A stretch of DNA of 64,000 nt from Coprinellus micaceus (Eukaryota > Basidiomycota > Agaricomycetes > Agaricales > Psathyrellaceae), in assembly GCA_951394405.1 (NCBI GenBank), contig OX596342.1:682001-746000 (forward strand), written 5' to 3'. Numbering within the stretch: position 1 is the stretch's first letter; the number at the start of each line of letters is the position of its first letter. The translations under genes and the position numbers were made by a program. The notes below the pieces were generated by a model, which was not told the origin of the DNA, ran no database searches, and saw only the letters and a program-made list of their open reading frames with translations. Positions 36,241-47,682 of the stretch are shown piece by piece.

Positions 36241-37453
36241 TGGGGTGGGAAACACTTCAATGCGGTGGGGCGTTGCTCCGTCCTTCGTAGTTCCTGGTTC
36301 CTTGCCATCCATCTCCTCTAGACCTAGGTCCGCTTGCTTCGCAGTTCTTGGGTCACTTTCCTTCGCCTGGTGTGTACCTGTTTATACTAGCCTACTTGTG
36401 GAATGGTGCATGCTGATTTCATGATCTCTTTGTCCGTAGGTACCTGAACGGCATCCAGCCCTGTCTTCTTCGGTCCTTTGTTCACCCATTCGGGTTAGTG
36501 AGTGCCACGTGGCCGCCATCCAACGGTCAAGGTAAGGAGGTATATCTATTGAAAAACATTTATTCATAGCGGAGAGTGCTCATTTCCGCGCTTTGGGATC
36601 AAATGCTGTGCCGGTCCTGCACTGGGAATGGATTGGTACGTGCTCGTTGAGATGTCGTGTCATAGAAGTTCATTCGCTTTGACGTTGCAGCCCCAGCCCT
36701 TTCTACACAGTCCATTAACCGCAATGAAGTGAGGCATGACACGTATAATTCAGAAGGTAAGTAAGAGTTTGTCCAGCATCCCAACGAAATACTCAAGTGG
36801 ACATTCCACAGCTGTATGTCATTACCCGGCTAATGTAATCACCTATTACTTCTATTGTCTTCAATGCAACTCGAATGCAACTAACTCGGCGCTCACTTTG
36901 TACGCTGGGCGTAGGTGAGGTGCAGGCTTCTACATCCGCCTCCAGCCTGTCGCGTTAGGTGATCCTCTCGATCCGCCGGCACCCTTATCTCTGAAGACAA
37001 TTGTTACAATGATTTACAGACTCACCCATTGCCCGGTGACAAGCGGAACAGTAAGGTGAGCCGGGGTTTTCCTCAGAGTACATTGGAGTATGCCAGACTG
37101 ACGAACGGCATGTACAGATCGACCTGCGTGTGCGGTCAGCCAAACGCTATGCTTTCCAGTTGCTACGGCCCTGTTCGCGATCTGTGCGTGGAATGGGCAT
37201 GGCTTCGTGATGGGAAGCAATCGTCGTTCCGTAGCACATCCTTCATACGAGGCGGCCAATGGGCAGGACCAAGACAATGGCTCATTGGAACGGATTCAGG
37301 TGCTGAAGGCGAGGTACTCGACCAGCGTGGGAAATCTGTGCGCCAGGCGGGCAGAACCGACCTAAGTTCCCACGCCCTCATCCTCCCCGCCTCAGACTTT
37401 ATGTTCCCTATTGTTTATCGGTCCACATAATATCGCCCAACCGACGCTAGAGC
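36241..37453. other. Intergenic after the PKS relic, no gene seen
   Basis: 1.2 kb with no further recognisable PKS domain and no supported gene; a 133-codon open frame at 37029-37430 shows no motif. Confidence 0.4.
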
Positions 37454-39240
37454 ATGTCTGGAAGCAGAGCCACCACCACTACTACCTCCCCCTCCTTCGA
37501 CATCAGCTTAACTCCCGACGAGCTACTGTATCTTTGGCAAAATCTAAAAAAATTGTCCCTTTCTCCCCAGCCTCCTCAATGCGAGGCCGTCGCCCTGAAA
37601 ATAGGACACCTTCTCTTAGGCGAGGTATGTAATCATGCAGTTCCTTGTAGACGCCCTTCATTAAGATCCGAAACAGGACCAACCGACGGCAGAAAGCATG
37701 TCAGACGCCCCACCGAAGCGGCCACAACGAGGAGCGAAAGGACGCCCTGGGGTAAATAAACGCCAGCTGAGGGTAAAAAAGACGGATGCTCGAGGAGCTA
37801 GAGCCCGCCCGCTCAAGCACCTTTATGGCAAGAACACCGGGCTGGGCTCGGGAGTCGGCCTGAGTCGCTAGGGGCCCAGCTGGAAAGCGGGGACAGCGCC
37901 AGTGAGGTCGAGGACGGGGAGGAGGATTCGTCTGGTGGAAGGGATGCTCTAGGGTTCCAATCCAACGACTCCGAACCCCAGGAGGGGTGGAGAAGCAGCA
38001 AGGGAGTCGACAGCGTCGAGGGGGAGGGCGGCGACGTTGGTGTTGGGGGCGTCAGCAGTATGAAGGGAGATGGATTTGGCGGCGTCGAGGGCGAGGGTGT
38101 TGGGGGTGGGGGCGTCGAAGGTGATGGCATCGAGGGTGGTGGTGTTGAAGGCGTGGGCAAACCGGGCGTCGAGGGGGTTGGTGGGCCAGTGGAGGGTGAA
38201 TCGGCTACCACAGGCCCCATAACACGGGCCCGAAGCAAGCTATCTGGGGACCGCGGAGGGGCTAGAATGAGTCTTACCGTGAAGCGTCCTCGGTCTCAGG
38301 TTCCTGAACTTGAACAGGTCAAGCAACCTGGGATGGACAAACGGCCCAAGTTGACGAACCAAGTATCTAACCGAAACACCCCCAGATATGCCGTGGTTCA
38401 TGATGGAGCTACAGTCGCAGAAGAGCAGCCTTTGGAAGCGGCTGCCGAGCGGCTTTTAGCAGGGCTGGTTGTAGTCGCACACGATTCGGTTTTGGAGGAT
38501 GCACGCGAATCCACCGTGGTGTCAAGTGTTCGCCCAGTCTTGGCCTCCATTTCTGCTACCTCTAGCCCACCGCGGGCGGGCCATGGCGATGTCAGATTCC
38601 AGTTTCAGGCGATAGTGAACCGAGTCCAGGCGGCAGAGAAATCGCAAGCAGTGGCGGAACTGGCTTATTGGGTGAACGTTATGCAGTTCACATTCAAATT
38701 CGACGCGTACGTGGGGCAGTTCCTAGGGCATTGACAATCCTCTGACCAAGAACGGCAGCGAGATGAAGGCCAGGCCCAGAGTCACGAAGTCAGCTCTATT
38801 GAAGGAAATCAAAGCAGGACAGGGCAGTAAAGTGACCATGTACGCCCTACGCCGTTATCTTGACAACGGAACAGTAGCGTGTGCATTGGCAGGAGCAGGT
38901 AAGCGTCGTCACCCGTTCGAGTTATTCATTCGTTAACCAGAATATCCCAGGGTCAATGTACCTTATACTCCTTCTGGCTTGCGCCAGGGTTCGAGCAGAA
39001 ATACAGCACATCACAGGCGAGCAGTACCTTCGGTTGGCCAGGATGATCGCCTGCCCATCCCTCACCGGTGAGCTTGCTTTGCATCACATCTGCATGTCGT
39101 TGACTCAACCTTCTCCACTCCAGGCAAGGTTGGCAAGCAGGTTCGGGAATACCTCATACCATCGATCTCTTTCCTACGATCTCGTTACCCTCTCAAGCTC
39201 GCACAGTTATTCCCCACCTCCTTTCTCTTGAATTTTGGTT
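37454..39240 (+). CDS. Low-complexity protein; perhaps 5' part of the next gene
   Basis: ATG 37454 (MSGSRATTTTT) starts a short exon with a helix (LTPDELLYLWQNLKKLSL) ending GE at a GTATGT donor; the next exon is basic (PPKRPQRGAKGRPGVNKRQ). Then come an acidic stretch (ASEVEDGEEDSSGG) and a Gly/Val/Glu-rich tandem region with repeated GVEG units (38040-38200), a PITRARSKL motif and a helical segment (AVAELAYWVNVMQFTFKF). A 55-nt intron (GTACGT..GGCAG) joins FDA to EMKARPRVTKSALLKEI; later exons give LRRYLDNGTVACALAGAG, MYLILLLACARV, ITGEQYLRLARM and VREYLIPSISFLRSRYPLKL. Near 37850 two frames meet without a normal intron, so there may be a small frameshift. The pattern of these late segments recalls uncharacterised Agaricomycete proteins that lie next to, or are joined to, 2OG dioxygenase domains (from memory). 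Confidence 0.45.
38040..38200. repeat. Coding minisatellite, GVEG units
   Basis: Imperfect tandem units of GGCGTCGAGGG type on the plus strand, encoding six or more GVEG/GIEG repeats. Strongly G-rich on this strand. Confidence 0.7.
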
Positions 39241-39379
39241 GCCCCCCCCGACATATACTGCGGGGACTTACCCCGGTGTGATGTCCTTTTTGGCATGATC
39301 GCTTTCCAGTAAGCCACCTTTACCTTTACCAAAAGATAGTTCCACTCACGACTATCACAGCGACTTTCTCAAATCTCGA

Positions 39380-40701
39380 GATTCAACTGCTTGGGCGCCT
39401 GGTCTCGTTTCCATCCCTTTGACTCATGGGCTAAACCTGACCCTGGAATCTGGGTCTGCTTTAAAATCATGGATTCACCTTGCAGGCCTGCCTGAAGCGC
39501 AAACCCCTCCGCCATCGATTCGCAAGATCTCCACCAACTTCGACCCAGGCATGGTGGAGAATAAGAACGTGGATTACCGGCAAGGCGATCATGAGGATGC
39601 CTATGAGCATACGATAAAGGAAAGGAAACAGGCGGAACAGGCTGATGGTGTAACAGCATCGACGAATTCGAGCGGCTGGTAAGTTAGGCTCAACATCTCA
39701 CTTCATCCGTAAAACTGACGTGAATAAGTTGCGGCAGAAGCTGGCGGCTGGAGCCCGACCCAAGACGTCTCCCTACACGCGGTTGGACACTATGCAACTC
39801 AATGGCCAGACTATACGACTCGACGATATCAACAAGGACTGGATCTTAGTTGGGATCACCGATATGCCAGATGATATGAGAGCGATCATTATGGAGATCA
39901 TCGAATCGGCAATGCCAGGCATTGTCCAATTCGTTGACACAAGGCAAGAAGGTGTGGGGAATACATTCCAGGCCATTCATATCTCTATTTACAACAGATA
40001 TGCTCAACACGTACGTGACGACTTCCCTGGCGTTCTCATCCGCGTATCATGCTAAAAAAGATCGGCATACCAGGCTCAAGAAGGCGCCCCAATGGACGTC
40101 GACATTGCGAGCATTCGCAAAGTTGGTAAAGCATACGTCAACAGTTGCCTAAATGTGCCTCGAGGGAGTCAGGAAAGCCAAGAAAGCCCTGCAGAACGTG
40201 ATGCCATCCTGAACCGACTAGGCTCTTTTTTCAGCTGGGTCTCGGAATGGGTATTTGAACACATCCTATCTCATTCAAGTTCGCCTTGCTGACTGTAAGT
40301 CACTCCAGGTGCAAGCTACGTTGCCCGAGGACTGCGAGATAATCTCCGGCTTCGTCGATTGCTTACCAGCCAACCATGCCGTTCCTTGCTATCCCTTCCC
40401 CGGCCTCGTTGTCAATTTCAACGTCGCGACTCGCCTACATAAAGATAAGAACGACGGAAACTTTTGTGTATCTGTGGCGTTTTGCATAGGGCAAGGCGGA
40501 GAGCTTTGCCTGAAGGAACCAGGGATTGTGTGCCGCTCCCGTCCCGGTGATGTGTTCGCCTTCAGAAGCAGTCGAACAAGCCATTTTAATTTGGATTACG
40601 TCGGTAAACGCATATCCTTTGTGTTTCACACCGAACGTACTGGGGAGTTGTGGGCTGATGGTAGAAATGGATGGAGCTCACATCGAGACATGCGGACATA
40701 G
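39380..40701 (+). CDS. 2-oxoglutarate/Fe(II) dioxygenase, TET/JBP-like
   Basis: The catalytic part is the double-stranded beta-helix fold of 2OG-Fe(II) oxygenases. In the last exon: PFPGLVVNFNVATRLHKDKND carries the H-x-D metal pair, followed by FCVSVAFCIGQGGELCLKEP, the GDVFAFRSSRTSHFNLDY segment with the distal His, and a 2OG-binding-type basic residue in GKRISFVFHTER. The HKDKND and GGELCL arrangement is that of the fungal TET/JBP-like group (oxidation of 5-methylpyrimidines in its known members) or a sister family; substrate is not shown. Earlier exons: PLTHGLNLTLESGSALKSW, a charged region, LRQKLAAGARPKTSPYTRLD, then WILVGITDMPDDMRAIIMEI. Introns seen: GTACGT after YAQH to CATACCAG, and GTATTT after SEW to CACTCCAG, both in frame. 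The junction near 39682-39735 is unresolved. Probably continuous with the low-complexity segment upstream. Confidence 0.7.
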
Positions 40702-41306
40702 GCTATCATGGCGGTACTACCAATAGACTGAGGTTGAATTCAACAATAATCGCAATATCCGAGCCCGACGCTCTCTCTATGGATCTGTTCTACCGCCCGC
40801 TATCCTGCTAAGTGCCATCTCCGTCTCCCCGTCTACTAATGGGCACCAAATATTAGACCCAGGTCGTGTGCCCAGGTCAATGCAGATCAGGTTCATAGCA
40901 GAATTCGAGAGCAAAGTCAACCATGGCCCGTACTGTTATTCGGTGAGTAGTCCACGTTCCGAATTCGTGGGCTCAGCCTAGTACTTACAAATTAAGTTAC
41001 CGGGGTACGTAGTTGCGATTCTCATCCTGCCACCCGAACCGTTCTAACTCAGATTTCTGTTAGGTATTAGCCGCATTTTGAGTCTTCGAGCGAGGTTGGG
41101 TTAAGAATCCCGCTACCGCTTGTCCATAGGCGCCTCATGACTCGGGGAAACCACATGCATCGGGTTTCTGTGCTTCTCCCGACAGCTTATTCAATCGATT
41201 CAGTTCAAGTTCGTACGACCACGGTAGTTCGCTGTGGTATAGCCCCTCTTCGACCTAAGTCGTGGTCTACCTCGCTTCAGGTACGTTGACCCCCACCAGC
41301 TGGTAG
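40702..41306. other. Intergenic
   Basis: About 600 bp, no supported gene; contains the promoter of the following gene. Confidence 0.4.
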
Positions 41307-41314
41307 TATATAAG
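41307..41314 (+). promoter_or_regulatory. TATA box
   Basis: TATATAAG, 61 nt upstream of ATG 41368. The nearer ATG 41335 would leave only about 20 nt, too close for a TATA-driven start, so 41368 is preferred. Confidence 0.5.
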
Positions 41315-41367
41315 CGCTCAAGCTGAAGCAATTCATGCCAATTAGCCAAGAACCGTACTCTCCGATC

Positions 41368-44300
41368 ATGGACCACCCAGGCGACCAGTGGGCGGACACC
41401 ACTGCCCAGTTGAACTTGCTCTCGTCGGCTCAGGTAGACCAGTTCTTGGCCTCCCTTTCTACTTCCGGCCCTTGCCCAGACCATAGCTTCGAACTCCCCA
41501 GACCCTGGGCGCTCAAATTTCCCTCCGGCGACGTTGCGATACCAGACGACCTCCCCGAACCATCCATCTCTGATGTTGAAGTATGCACTGCACCTGGTTC
41601 TCGTTATCCGCCTTGATCTAACCGCTTTCCACAGACCCTATACGGGAATCGGCTCGAGAACAAAGAACCGGTAGGTGTTTGTTCTACTCGAGTCACAACG
41701 ACAAGAGGCTGACAGTAAATCTCGGGCGCCTTGGCCACAGGACGTCGAACCTAGCCAAGTTCGATTACCAGAAAAGGCCAGCACATCGTTCACCCTGCAT
41801 CAAATGTCTGCACAAGGCGAGCCATCTACATCGCTGCTCCCTCTCCCACCCAGCCTTCCCACCGTCACCATTCACCAGCCCCAGCCAGGCTCAAATTCTC
41901 AGCCGAAGGTGGAGCAATTGGAACCCGTCCTCGGGGGGGAAGAGCTCGGAGAACTGATCAAATACTGCGAGGGATACGACGACAAATGTGTGGAGTTACA
42001 AGCCAAAGCCATCGCTGGGACTCATTTCCGGGGCGAGGAGCGCGACAGGTTCATTGAACGAACAACCACTTTCTATGATGCAGCAAGGTTGCGGAACATC
42101 CGCGAAGGTTTCGATGCGGTTCATTCTGCTCTCATTTGTTCGATGATATTGAGCGCTGACGCCCGGTTTGGGCCTTTGACGGCCCAGCAACATCTCGCTC
42201 GATATCACTGTTCCAACAGTGTCTGCGCTCTGCTGGCTGTCAGGATCGGCGTCACGACGGAAGCAATCGAAGCGATCGTCCTGGCTGACGGCTTTCAATG
42301 GGCAACTTGCCCCGACCCCAAGCTGCGGCAACTTTACTTGAAGGTCGCTGACGCTTCTGCACGGGAGGTACGTTATTTGATCCTTACCTGTGGCTCCGCT
42401 CACAGTACGCATAGACGGCGTTGTTCTACGAGCAAACTATGGAGGAGCTCATGCAGTATTGCCGGGTCTTGGTCTCAACCAAGACGTGGCTAGCTCCGGA
42501 CATCGCCAGGGCCTTTCCAATACCAGCACCCACCGAGACTGCTGTAGATGCTCACGCTCGTCTCGGCACCCTTCTACATTCGACGGAGTCGAGAGAGATC
42601 CAGGATATCCGCGAGGGCAACCCCACCATGGGCGGTATCAGCTACAGTGAAGTAAGTACACCTGTCCCTCCACCGCAAAATCTCTGTATTCAAGGGGCTC
42701 CCTTCCTGCGTCAATCAGCTGCCCTGTTACATGGCGTACTATGAGAGCAAAGATGCCGCGGAGCGAGGGGACAAGTCTCGCTATCGCACGCGAATTTTCG
42801 GCCATGGGCTCATCCTCCAGCTAGTGATCAAGATTTTCCACATCATGTCGCGTCGATCTCCTTGGGGACTCAGCCGCTACCTCAAGCAGAAAAATACGTT
42901 CATCATCAAGGGGAAGACTGGTTCTTTCTCCTCTGTCACCGCGGTCGCAGCATCCGTCGTAAGCATTTCGTGCGTCGGTGTTTTGTCGTGCTGAATCAGT
43001 TCAAGGTTTGCATTGGGATGCTCGACTATAAAAGGTTCCTTCACGCTGTCAATCTTCCCGAGAACCAGCACCGCCCGTTTCCCGTGATCAAAATGAGCGA
43101 GAAAGCCCAGCTTCTTCGGTCTGGTAATCTGCGTGTGTGCCGGCTGATGATGGAGTGGCTTCACACTGGTGGCGTCTCTAGCCAGAGAGATGATGGTAGG
43201 CTGGAATTCGCCAAGTTCAACCCAGCTTTGAAACGTGATGGCGCTTTCGCGAACGGCTTTTGCTTCAGCCATGGTCTCGCTGCATTACTCTCTTCTCAGG
43301 GGAAAACTGGCGACATCGTCGAGGATTTTGCCAGCGTCCCGACTCCAAGTTCAGTTGCACGCCTTCCTACTCCCAACACTGGATGGATTGGAACCCGACT
43401 AGCTTACTTTCAAGGCCCGAAGCCGATCGACGAGGAGGGGGACAGGAACGGTAGGTCCTTATACTGTGCGCCTGTGACCTGTTCTGATCGTACCTTCAAG
43501 CGGATACTCCGTCATTCCTCGCCGTCCATGATAAGTCTGTTTACGGTGAGTTCTACTACTGCCCTTATTCATCTTGATCACTCAGCTCCGCATAGGTTCA
43601 GTCGTCAAAGACTCGTCCAGGGCGTCGATCACCCAACGGCCTCTTGGAAGGCATACCTACGACGGTAAGCATCGCTTGTATTCCTCGGCTGACAGATTCT
43701 GACTGGCAAGCTTCGATATGTAAAGCTGTGTCCGCGCCAGCCCCCACATCCAGACAACCCCAGCACTCCCGAGCCATTACCAATGCTGCCAGCCAGCAAC
43801 ATCGCATCCCTCTCAGTGAGTATTGCCGCTGCCTTCTTGTTTCTGACACTGTCCCTTAACTTCAGTTTCAGGCGACCCCCGCGTTTTGACGCTGACACAA
43901 CCCTCGCGGCCATCCCAGCCATCCCGGCTATCCCAACCCTCTCTCGCTCTGGCCGGTTCCAAGCATCCTCCCTCCCATCCCAGCCAGGCTCAGCACCCCC
44001 CTATGCACGTCGGTCCTCAACGCCCCACTACCCACTTTGGCCCTCAGCGCACTCCCATGTCAGGTTCCTTTCACCCTCCCTTGGCGCAGGGAAGCTCCCA
44101 GCAACCTTTGAACCTGTCCGGCTCCTACTCATCCTTCACACAGGGAGGCGCTCGCCCCTCCTTCTCCCCAGGTGTCTCTCATCCTGGATTTGTGCAGGGT
44201 ATCTCTAAGCACTCGTTAGCGCAGAGTGGCTCCCGCTCTTCCTCGTCTCACCAGCCTCCCGTGCGAGGTGGATCTCGTCATCCCTTCAACCAAGCTGGGC

Positions 44301-44449
44301 CACAACACCGTGCCGACGACGTGCCGACATGGACGACGCTCTCGGACTCGTCTGAAGACGGCATGGGGGGAGAGTATCAGAGGCCTAGCAGGAAGCGAGT
44401 GCGAGGTGACATGGGTCCACCGCCTGTGCCACCGCGCACAGGCCATTGA
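41368..44449 (+). CDS. Multi-exon protein, unrecognised
   Basis: Long gene, not assigned to a family. Exon 1 (from MDHPGDQWADTT) is acidic and ends at a GTATGC donor near 41581. A Ser/Pro/Gln-rich segment (PLPPSLPTVTIHQPQPG) precedes a helical core (LGELIKYCEGYDDKCVELQA, FIERTTTFYDAARLRNIREG, LTAQQHLARYHCSNSVCALL, GVTTEAIEAIVLADGFQW). After an intron at about 42367-42415 come FYEQTMEELMQYCRVLVSTK and ARLGTLLHSTESREIQDIRE, then YRTRIFGHGLILQLVIKIFH, and a segment with KVCIGMLDYKRFL, KAQLLRSGNLRVCRLMMEW and AFANGFCFSHGLAALLSS. The 3' exons are low complexity with SHPSQ, HPPLAQGSSQQ and SRHPFNQAG repeats, ending SRKRVRGD...PPVPPRTGH at 44449. The basic KRVRG tail could be a nuclear signal. It lies between the dioxygenase gene and RMI1, both on the same strand. 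Confidence 0.5.
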
Positions 44450-44869
44450 AACGGAACGGTCGTAGGTAGTGTTGTAGATTGCCCCAGCTCCGCTCAGTAT
44501 CTCGTTCGTGTGTTGTTTACCACTTCTTGTATTGTCACATATCCGCATTTCGGCACACCCTATTTGTATAATTTACGCAAGGTTTGGTAGGATCTAGCAA
44601 GTTGAACTTGAAGTGTTGTCGAAGGTTCCAAGTCTGTTCGAAGTCGATGAATCTGGAGATTGGCGTTGGCATCATAACGGCAATCTAATATGAGTTGAAG
44701 AATAGTGGTTCTCGAAGAAGCTCGGTGGCGGGACAGAAGATGGTGGGTATCCAGGGCTACCGGAATCACCTCTCAAAGAAGCCTCGCGCTTTGGTCACCG
44801 ACAAGTGGAAGCCTACCATAATAAAAGCCAGGTCCTTCGGGCCCCCAACGCATCAAGTTGTTCGCGACA

Positions 44870-45821
44870 ATGGAAGACGAAGTAATGGAACACCTCGCTG
44901 AGGGCTTTCCCCGCCCTGTTCTCGATAAGGTCAGTGGCTTTCAGTCGTCGGCCATCCTCCCATCGCACTCAAGCCTGCCGTTGACCACTCAGGTCTGGGT
45001 CGCTCAAACGAAGCAGGAGATCAAGGATGCTGGGGGCCCTGACCCCGAAGACGCATTTGATGCCTTTATGGACAGAATTGGAAACACAGCTCTTCATACA
45101 CCTCTCTCGGTCTCGGCGGAAAAGGGAACGGGTCTCGACGCCAGCCTTTCGTTCACTACCATGTGCGACACTATCCAGGGCCCCATGGTGCTGGAGCTTG
45201 TGCACCTCACTGATATAGGCATCAGTGCTTTTGAGCTTGAAAAGGTTCGGTATAATCGGGACCGATCTTTTCATCTCAGATTAGCAGCCCTAGCCACCGA
45301 GGGGAAGGTTGCAACTCCCCACATCCTCCAGGAAATAAGAGGCAGGCTCCCTCGCTATCCTCGGAAATGCCTGAGGCTCGTCCTCTCCGATGGGGTTAGG
45401 GAGTTGGAGGCAGTTGAATTAGATCCCCTCAACATTCACTTGGGCGTGACGCCCATGGGCACTAAGGTGAGTCTCTACCCAAATTCAGAATACTTACGAT
45501 AAATAATGGATCATTTGGGCTTGGCCATGTTAGATACAAGTGGCTGAGTTCCCTATCATTGGCGGGGTCGCCTACCTTAGGCCAGAGAATGTGGTGGTTT
45601 TAGGCGGGAGAGTCGAAGCGTTTGAATCTGCGCATCAGTGCCGACTAGCTGCCGAGTTGTATACTCGCATGCAGCAGGAGCTCGTGGTGGCCCAGGTATG
45701 CATTGACACCCACTGCCTTGGAATGCTTGACATTGATGGTTTCTTCCAGGCGAAGGAGGCGCCTATTGAGGGCCTCTTTGCTGACCATGGAGTACCTCCG
45801 ACAATCCGAATCGGCTTCTAG
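44870..45821 (+). CDS. RMI1: RMI1-like OB-fold protein
   Basis: RecQ-mediated genome instability protein 1, partner of the Sgs1/BLM helicase and topoisomerase III in dissolving double Holliday junctions. The diagnostic OB-fold block is clear: CLRLVLSDGVRELEAVELD, GVTPMGTKIQVAEFPIIGG, AYLRPENVVVLGGRVE (TPLGTK and LRPENV..LGG are the family signatures). The start ATG 44870 gives MEDEVMEHLAEGFPRPVLDK; a 63-nt GTCAGT..CTCAG interval at 44930-44992 is a likely intron that also happens to stay in frame if retained. It is followed by VWVAQTKQEIKDAGGPDPED. Further introns: GTGAGT after GTK (about 45466) to GTTAG, and GTATGC after VVAQ to TTCCAG. The product is about 250 aa, short for RMI1 and limited essentially to the N-terminal helical plus OB1 region, as in yeast Rmi1. 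All joints keep frame. Confidence 0.85.
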
Positions 45822-46180
45822 AGGCTTTGTCCGTGTTTGATGCTTTCAATAAACTTCTGTGCACGATTAGAAACCTATCTCGTAGCTTGACTTGGATCTG
45901 TCCGTCGCTCTCGCCGAGACTGCGGTGCGAATAAATATACATCTTGAGTCTTTGCCGTTCTTCACCTGTCCGGAATAGAAGCCGGAATCACAGTGCTTCT
46001 TCTGACCGATATTCCGTCATATGTAATCGAAGATTCTCTGAGATTTGCTAAAATGGGAAGTTGACTTTTGTTGGCCATATAAATGGCGGCGTCTTAGTAC
46101 GCTCTCGGAGAAGCCCCAGAAAGCGAATGAAGCTCCTTTAAAATATCATACTACGCTGAGGCGCCTCGTCACATACCAAC

Positions 46181-46648
46181 ATGACATCTATCTCTGCCCC
46201 TCCAACAGTCCACAGAATGGTCGGAATGGCCGGGCGAGAATTTGAAGCTGGTCGCAGCCCCCTCACCCCATTTACTTCGGGACACTGTGCCCAGCCGTTG
46301 GTGCGCCCTTGACTGTGTTGACCCACGAAGATAAATTTAAGCTTTGGGCCTCACCAGGATACTCCCTCTGGAAGAGGTTGCAGGAGCAAGATAATGACCT
46401 ACAAGTACAGGCGCGAAGGAGACTTCCAGCCCTCCTCAGCAGTGCCCCCATCTATCTTCCCCCCATCGGAGATTTCGCCCACTATGCGGCTATTCGGGGA
46501 AGGTGTGGGACCGGCGATGACGTCACGTGTCGTCCGTAGCAGTGGGCAGCGCGCGCAGCTCGGGGCCATCTCTTATACATTGGCGTTCGTCGCAGTCTGC
46601 GTGCTTACTGCGACCCTCCGAGCTGTATTCAAGAAGTTCTCCTCCTAG
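46181..46648 (+). CDS. Small tail-anchored protein, unrecognised
   Basis: Two exons, 46181-46300 (exactly 40 codons) and 46358-46648, separated by a 57-nt intron (GTGCGC..CACCAG), give a 136-residue protein. A TATA box (TATAAAT, 46078-46084) lies about 100 nt upstream of the ATG. The N-terminal about 110 residues are polar with SPLTPFTSG, Pro-rich SSAVPPSIFPPSE and basic patches; a single helix (LGAISYTLAFVAVCVLTATL) followed by RAVFKKFSS ends the chain, the layout of a tail-anchored membrane protein or a small subunit of a membrane complex. No family recognised. It lies between RMI1 and the RNase H1-type gene on the same strand. Confidence 0.55.
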
Positions 46649-46738
46649 TAGCCATCGTACAATCACGCCACCAGAAACTTCGGTCTGGGTGCCATGTAAT
46701 ATATCGGGGTTTGAACTAACTCCGCGCTTCGCGCTCTC

Positions 46739-46747
46739 TTATATATG
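46739..46747 (+). promoter_or_regulatory. TATA box of the RNase H1-N gene
   Basis: TTATATATG, 53 nt upstream of ATG 46800. Confidence 0.5.
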
Positions 46748-46799
46748 ACCACCACAACCTCAGTGCTTCGGTTCCTCTCTTGCCCTCACCCATTAAGCT

Positions 46800-47682
46800 A
46801 TGTCTACTAAAACACCCCCCGACTCGGACGCCTCTTTCCTGCTAACCCTGAGCCAAGCAGTACAGCTGCTTGCAGCTGCTGGCGCTCCTTCCACCGATGT
46901 CGAAACCTTGCTCCTCTTGATGCAAGTCAGCGCTGTGCGTCAATCCCCTTCATCCCAGTCAGCGGCCCCAGTGGGAATGCGACAACAGAAAGTCAAGGGG
47001 TCATCCTCTGGGGTTGTGAGAACCTCGACCCCTTTGGCGACCTATTCCGATCGCGTCCAGGAGAGCAATATTTTACCAAGAAACGATCTCCATCGCCCCC
47101 AAACTTCGGACAGAGCTGCCACTCCCTCTGTGGCTTCAGCTTCGCCATTGGCTGGACCCACCAACGTTAACGACCTCTCCCTACGCTTTAAGGCGGGCTG
47201 TGCCATAGAGCACGGGTCCCCACGTACTCCTAGCCTGGGCGGCTCTCATAGTCCCGCACTCCCAGCCCGCAGCTCCCATGAAACGGTCTCCGAAGATCTC
47301 TCGCAGCGCTCTCCCGCTCGGTTGGCAGCCATAGCTGCGGCCCTCCGGACCATCCCACGGGCTCCCCTTGGTAGCTCATCAGGCAAGAAAGAATGGTTTG
47401 CTATCGTCGTGGGTGAAAGGGTCGGTGTAGTTTATTCGTGGTGAGTGAGCGTCAAGGGTGATTTGTATTCAGCGCCGGGCTCTAAATTTCTTGCCCAGGT
47501 TTGCGACCGCGCCATATGTGTTGTTTTACTCCGGCAATGTGTTCAAAGGGTATAGAACCAGGGAGGAAGCGCTTCAGAGGTTTTGGGAAGGGTATCCTCA
47601 GTTCGTCAGGTCGGGGACTGGTATTGTTCTAGGCATCGAGGATATCACCTATCTCACTCCACGAGCTGGTCGAGGTCCCTAA
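46800..47682 (+). CDS. Protein with C-terminal RNase H1 hybrid-binding domain
   Basis: Two exons: 46800-47440 and 47499-47682, with a 58-nt GT..AG intron. About 275 aa. The N-terminal 195 residues are Ser/Pro/Ala-rich and probably disordered after an initial helix (FLLTLSQAVQLLAAAGAPST). The C-terminus carries the RNase H1 N-terminal / caulimovirus-viroplasmin fold (PF01693 type): KEWFAIVVGERVGVVYSWF, LFYSGNVFKGYRTREEALQR, ending near FWEGYPQF. In eukaryotic RNase H1 this module binds RNA-DNA hybrids or dsRNA; here there is no RNase H catalytic domain, and the module is at the end of the chain instead of the start. Such free-standing modules are common in mushroom genomes (from memory). Role unknown; nucleic-acid binding is the reasonable inference. 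Confidence 0.75.

Noticed and set aside
37813..38238. Pro/Ser/Thr-rich minus-strand frame
   Set aside because: Antisense of the GVEG minisatellite; low complexity follows from the repeat.
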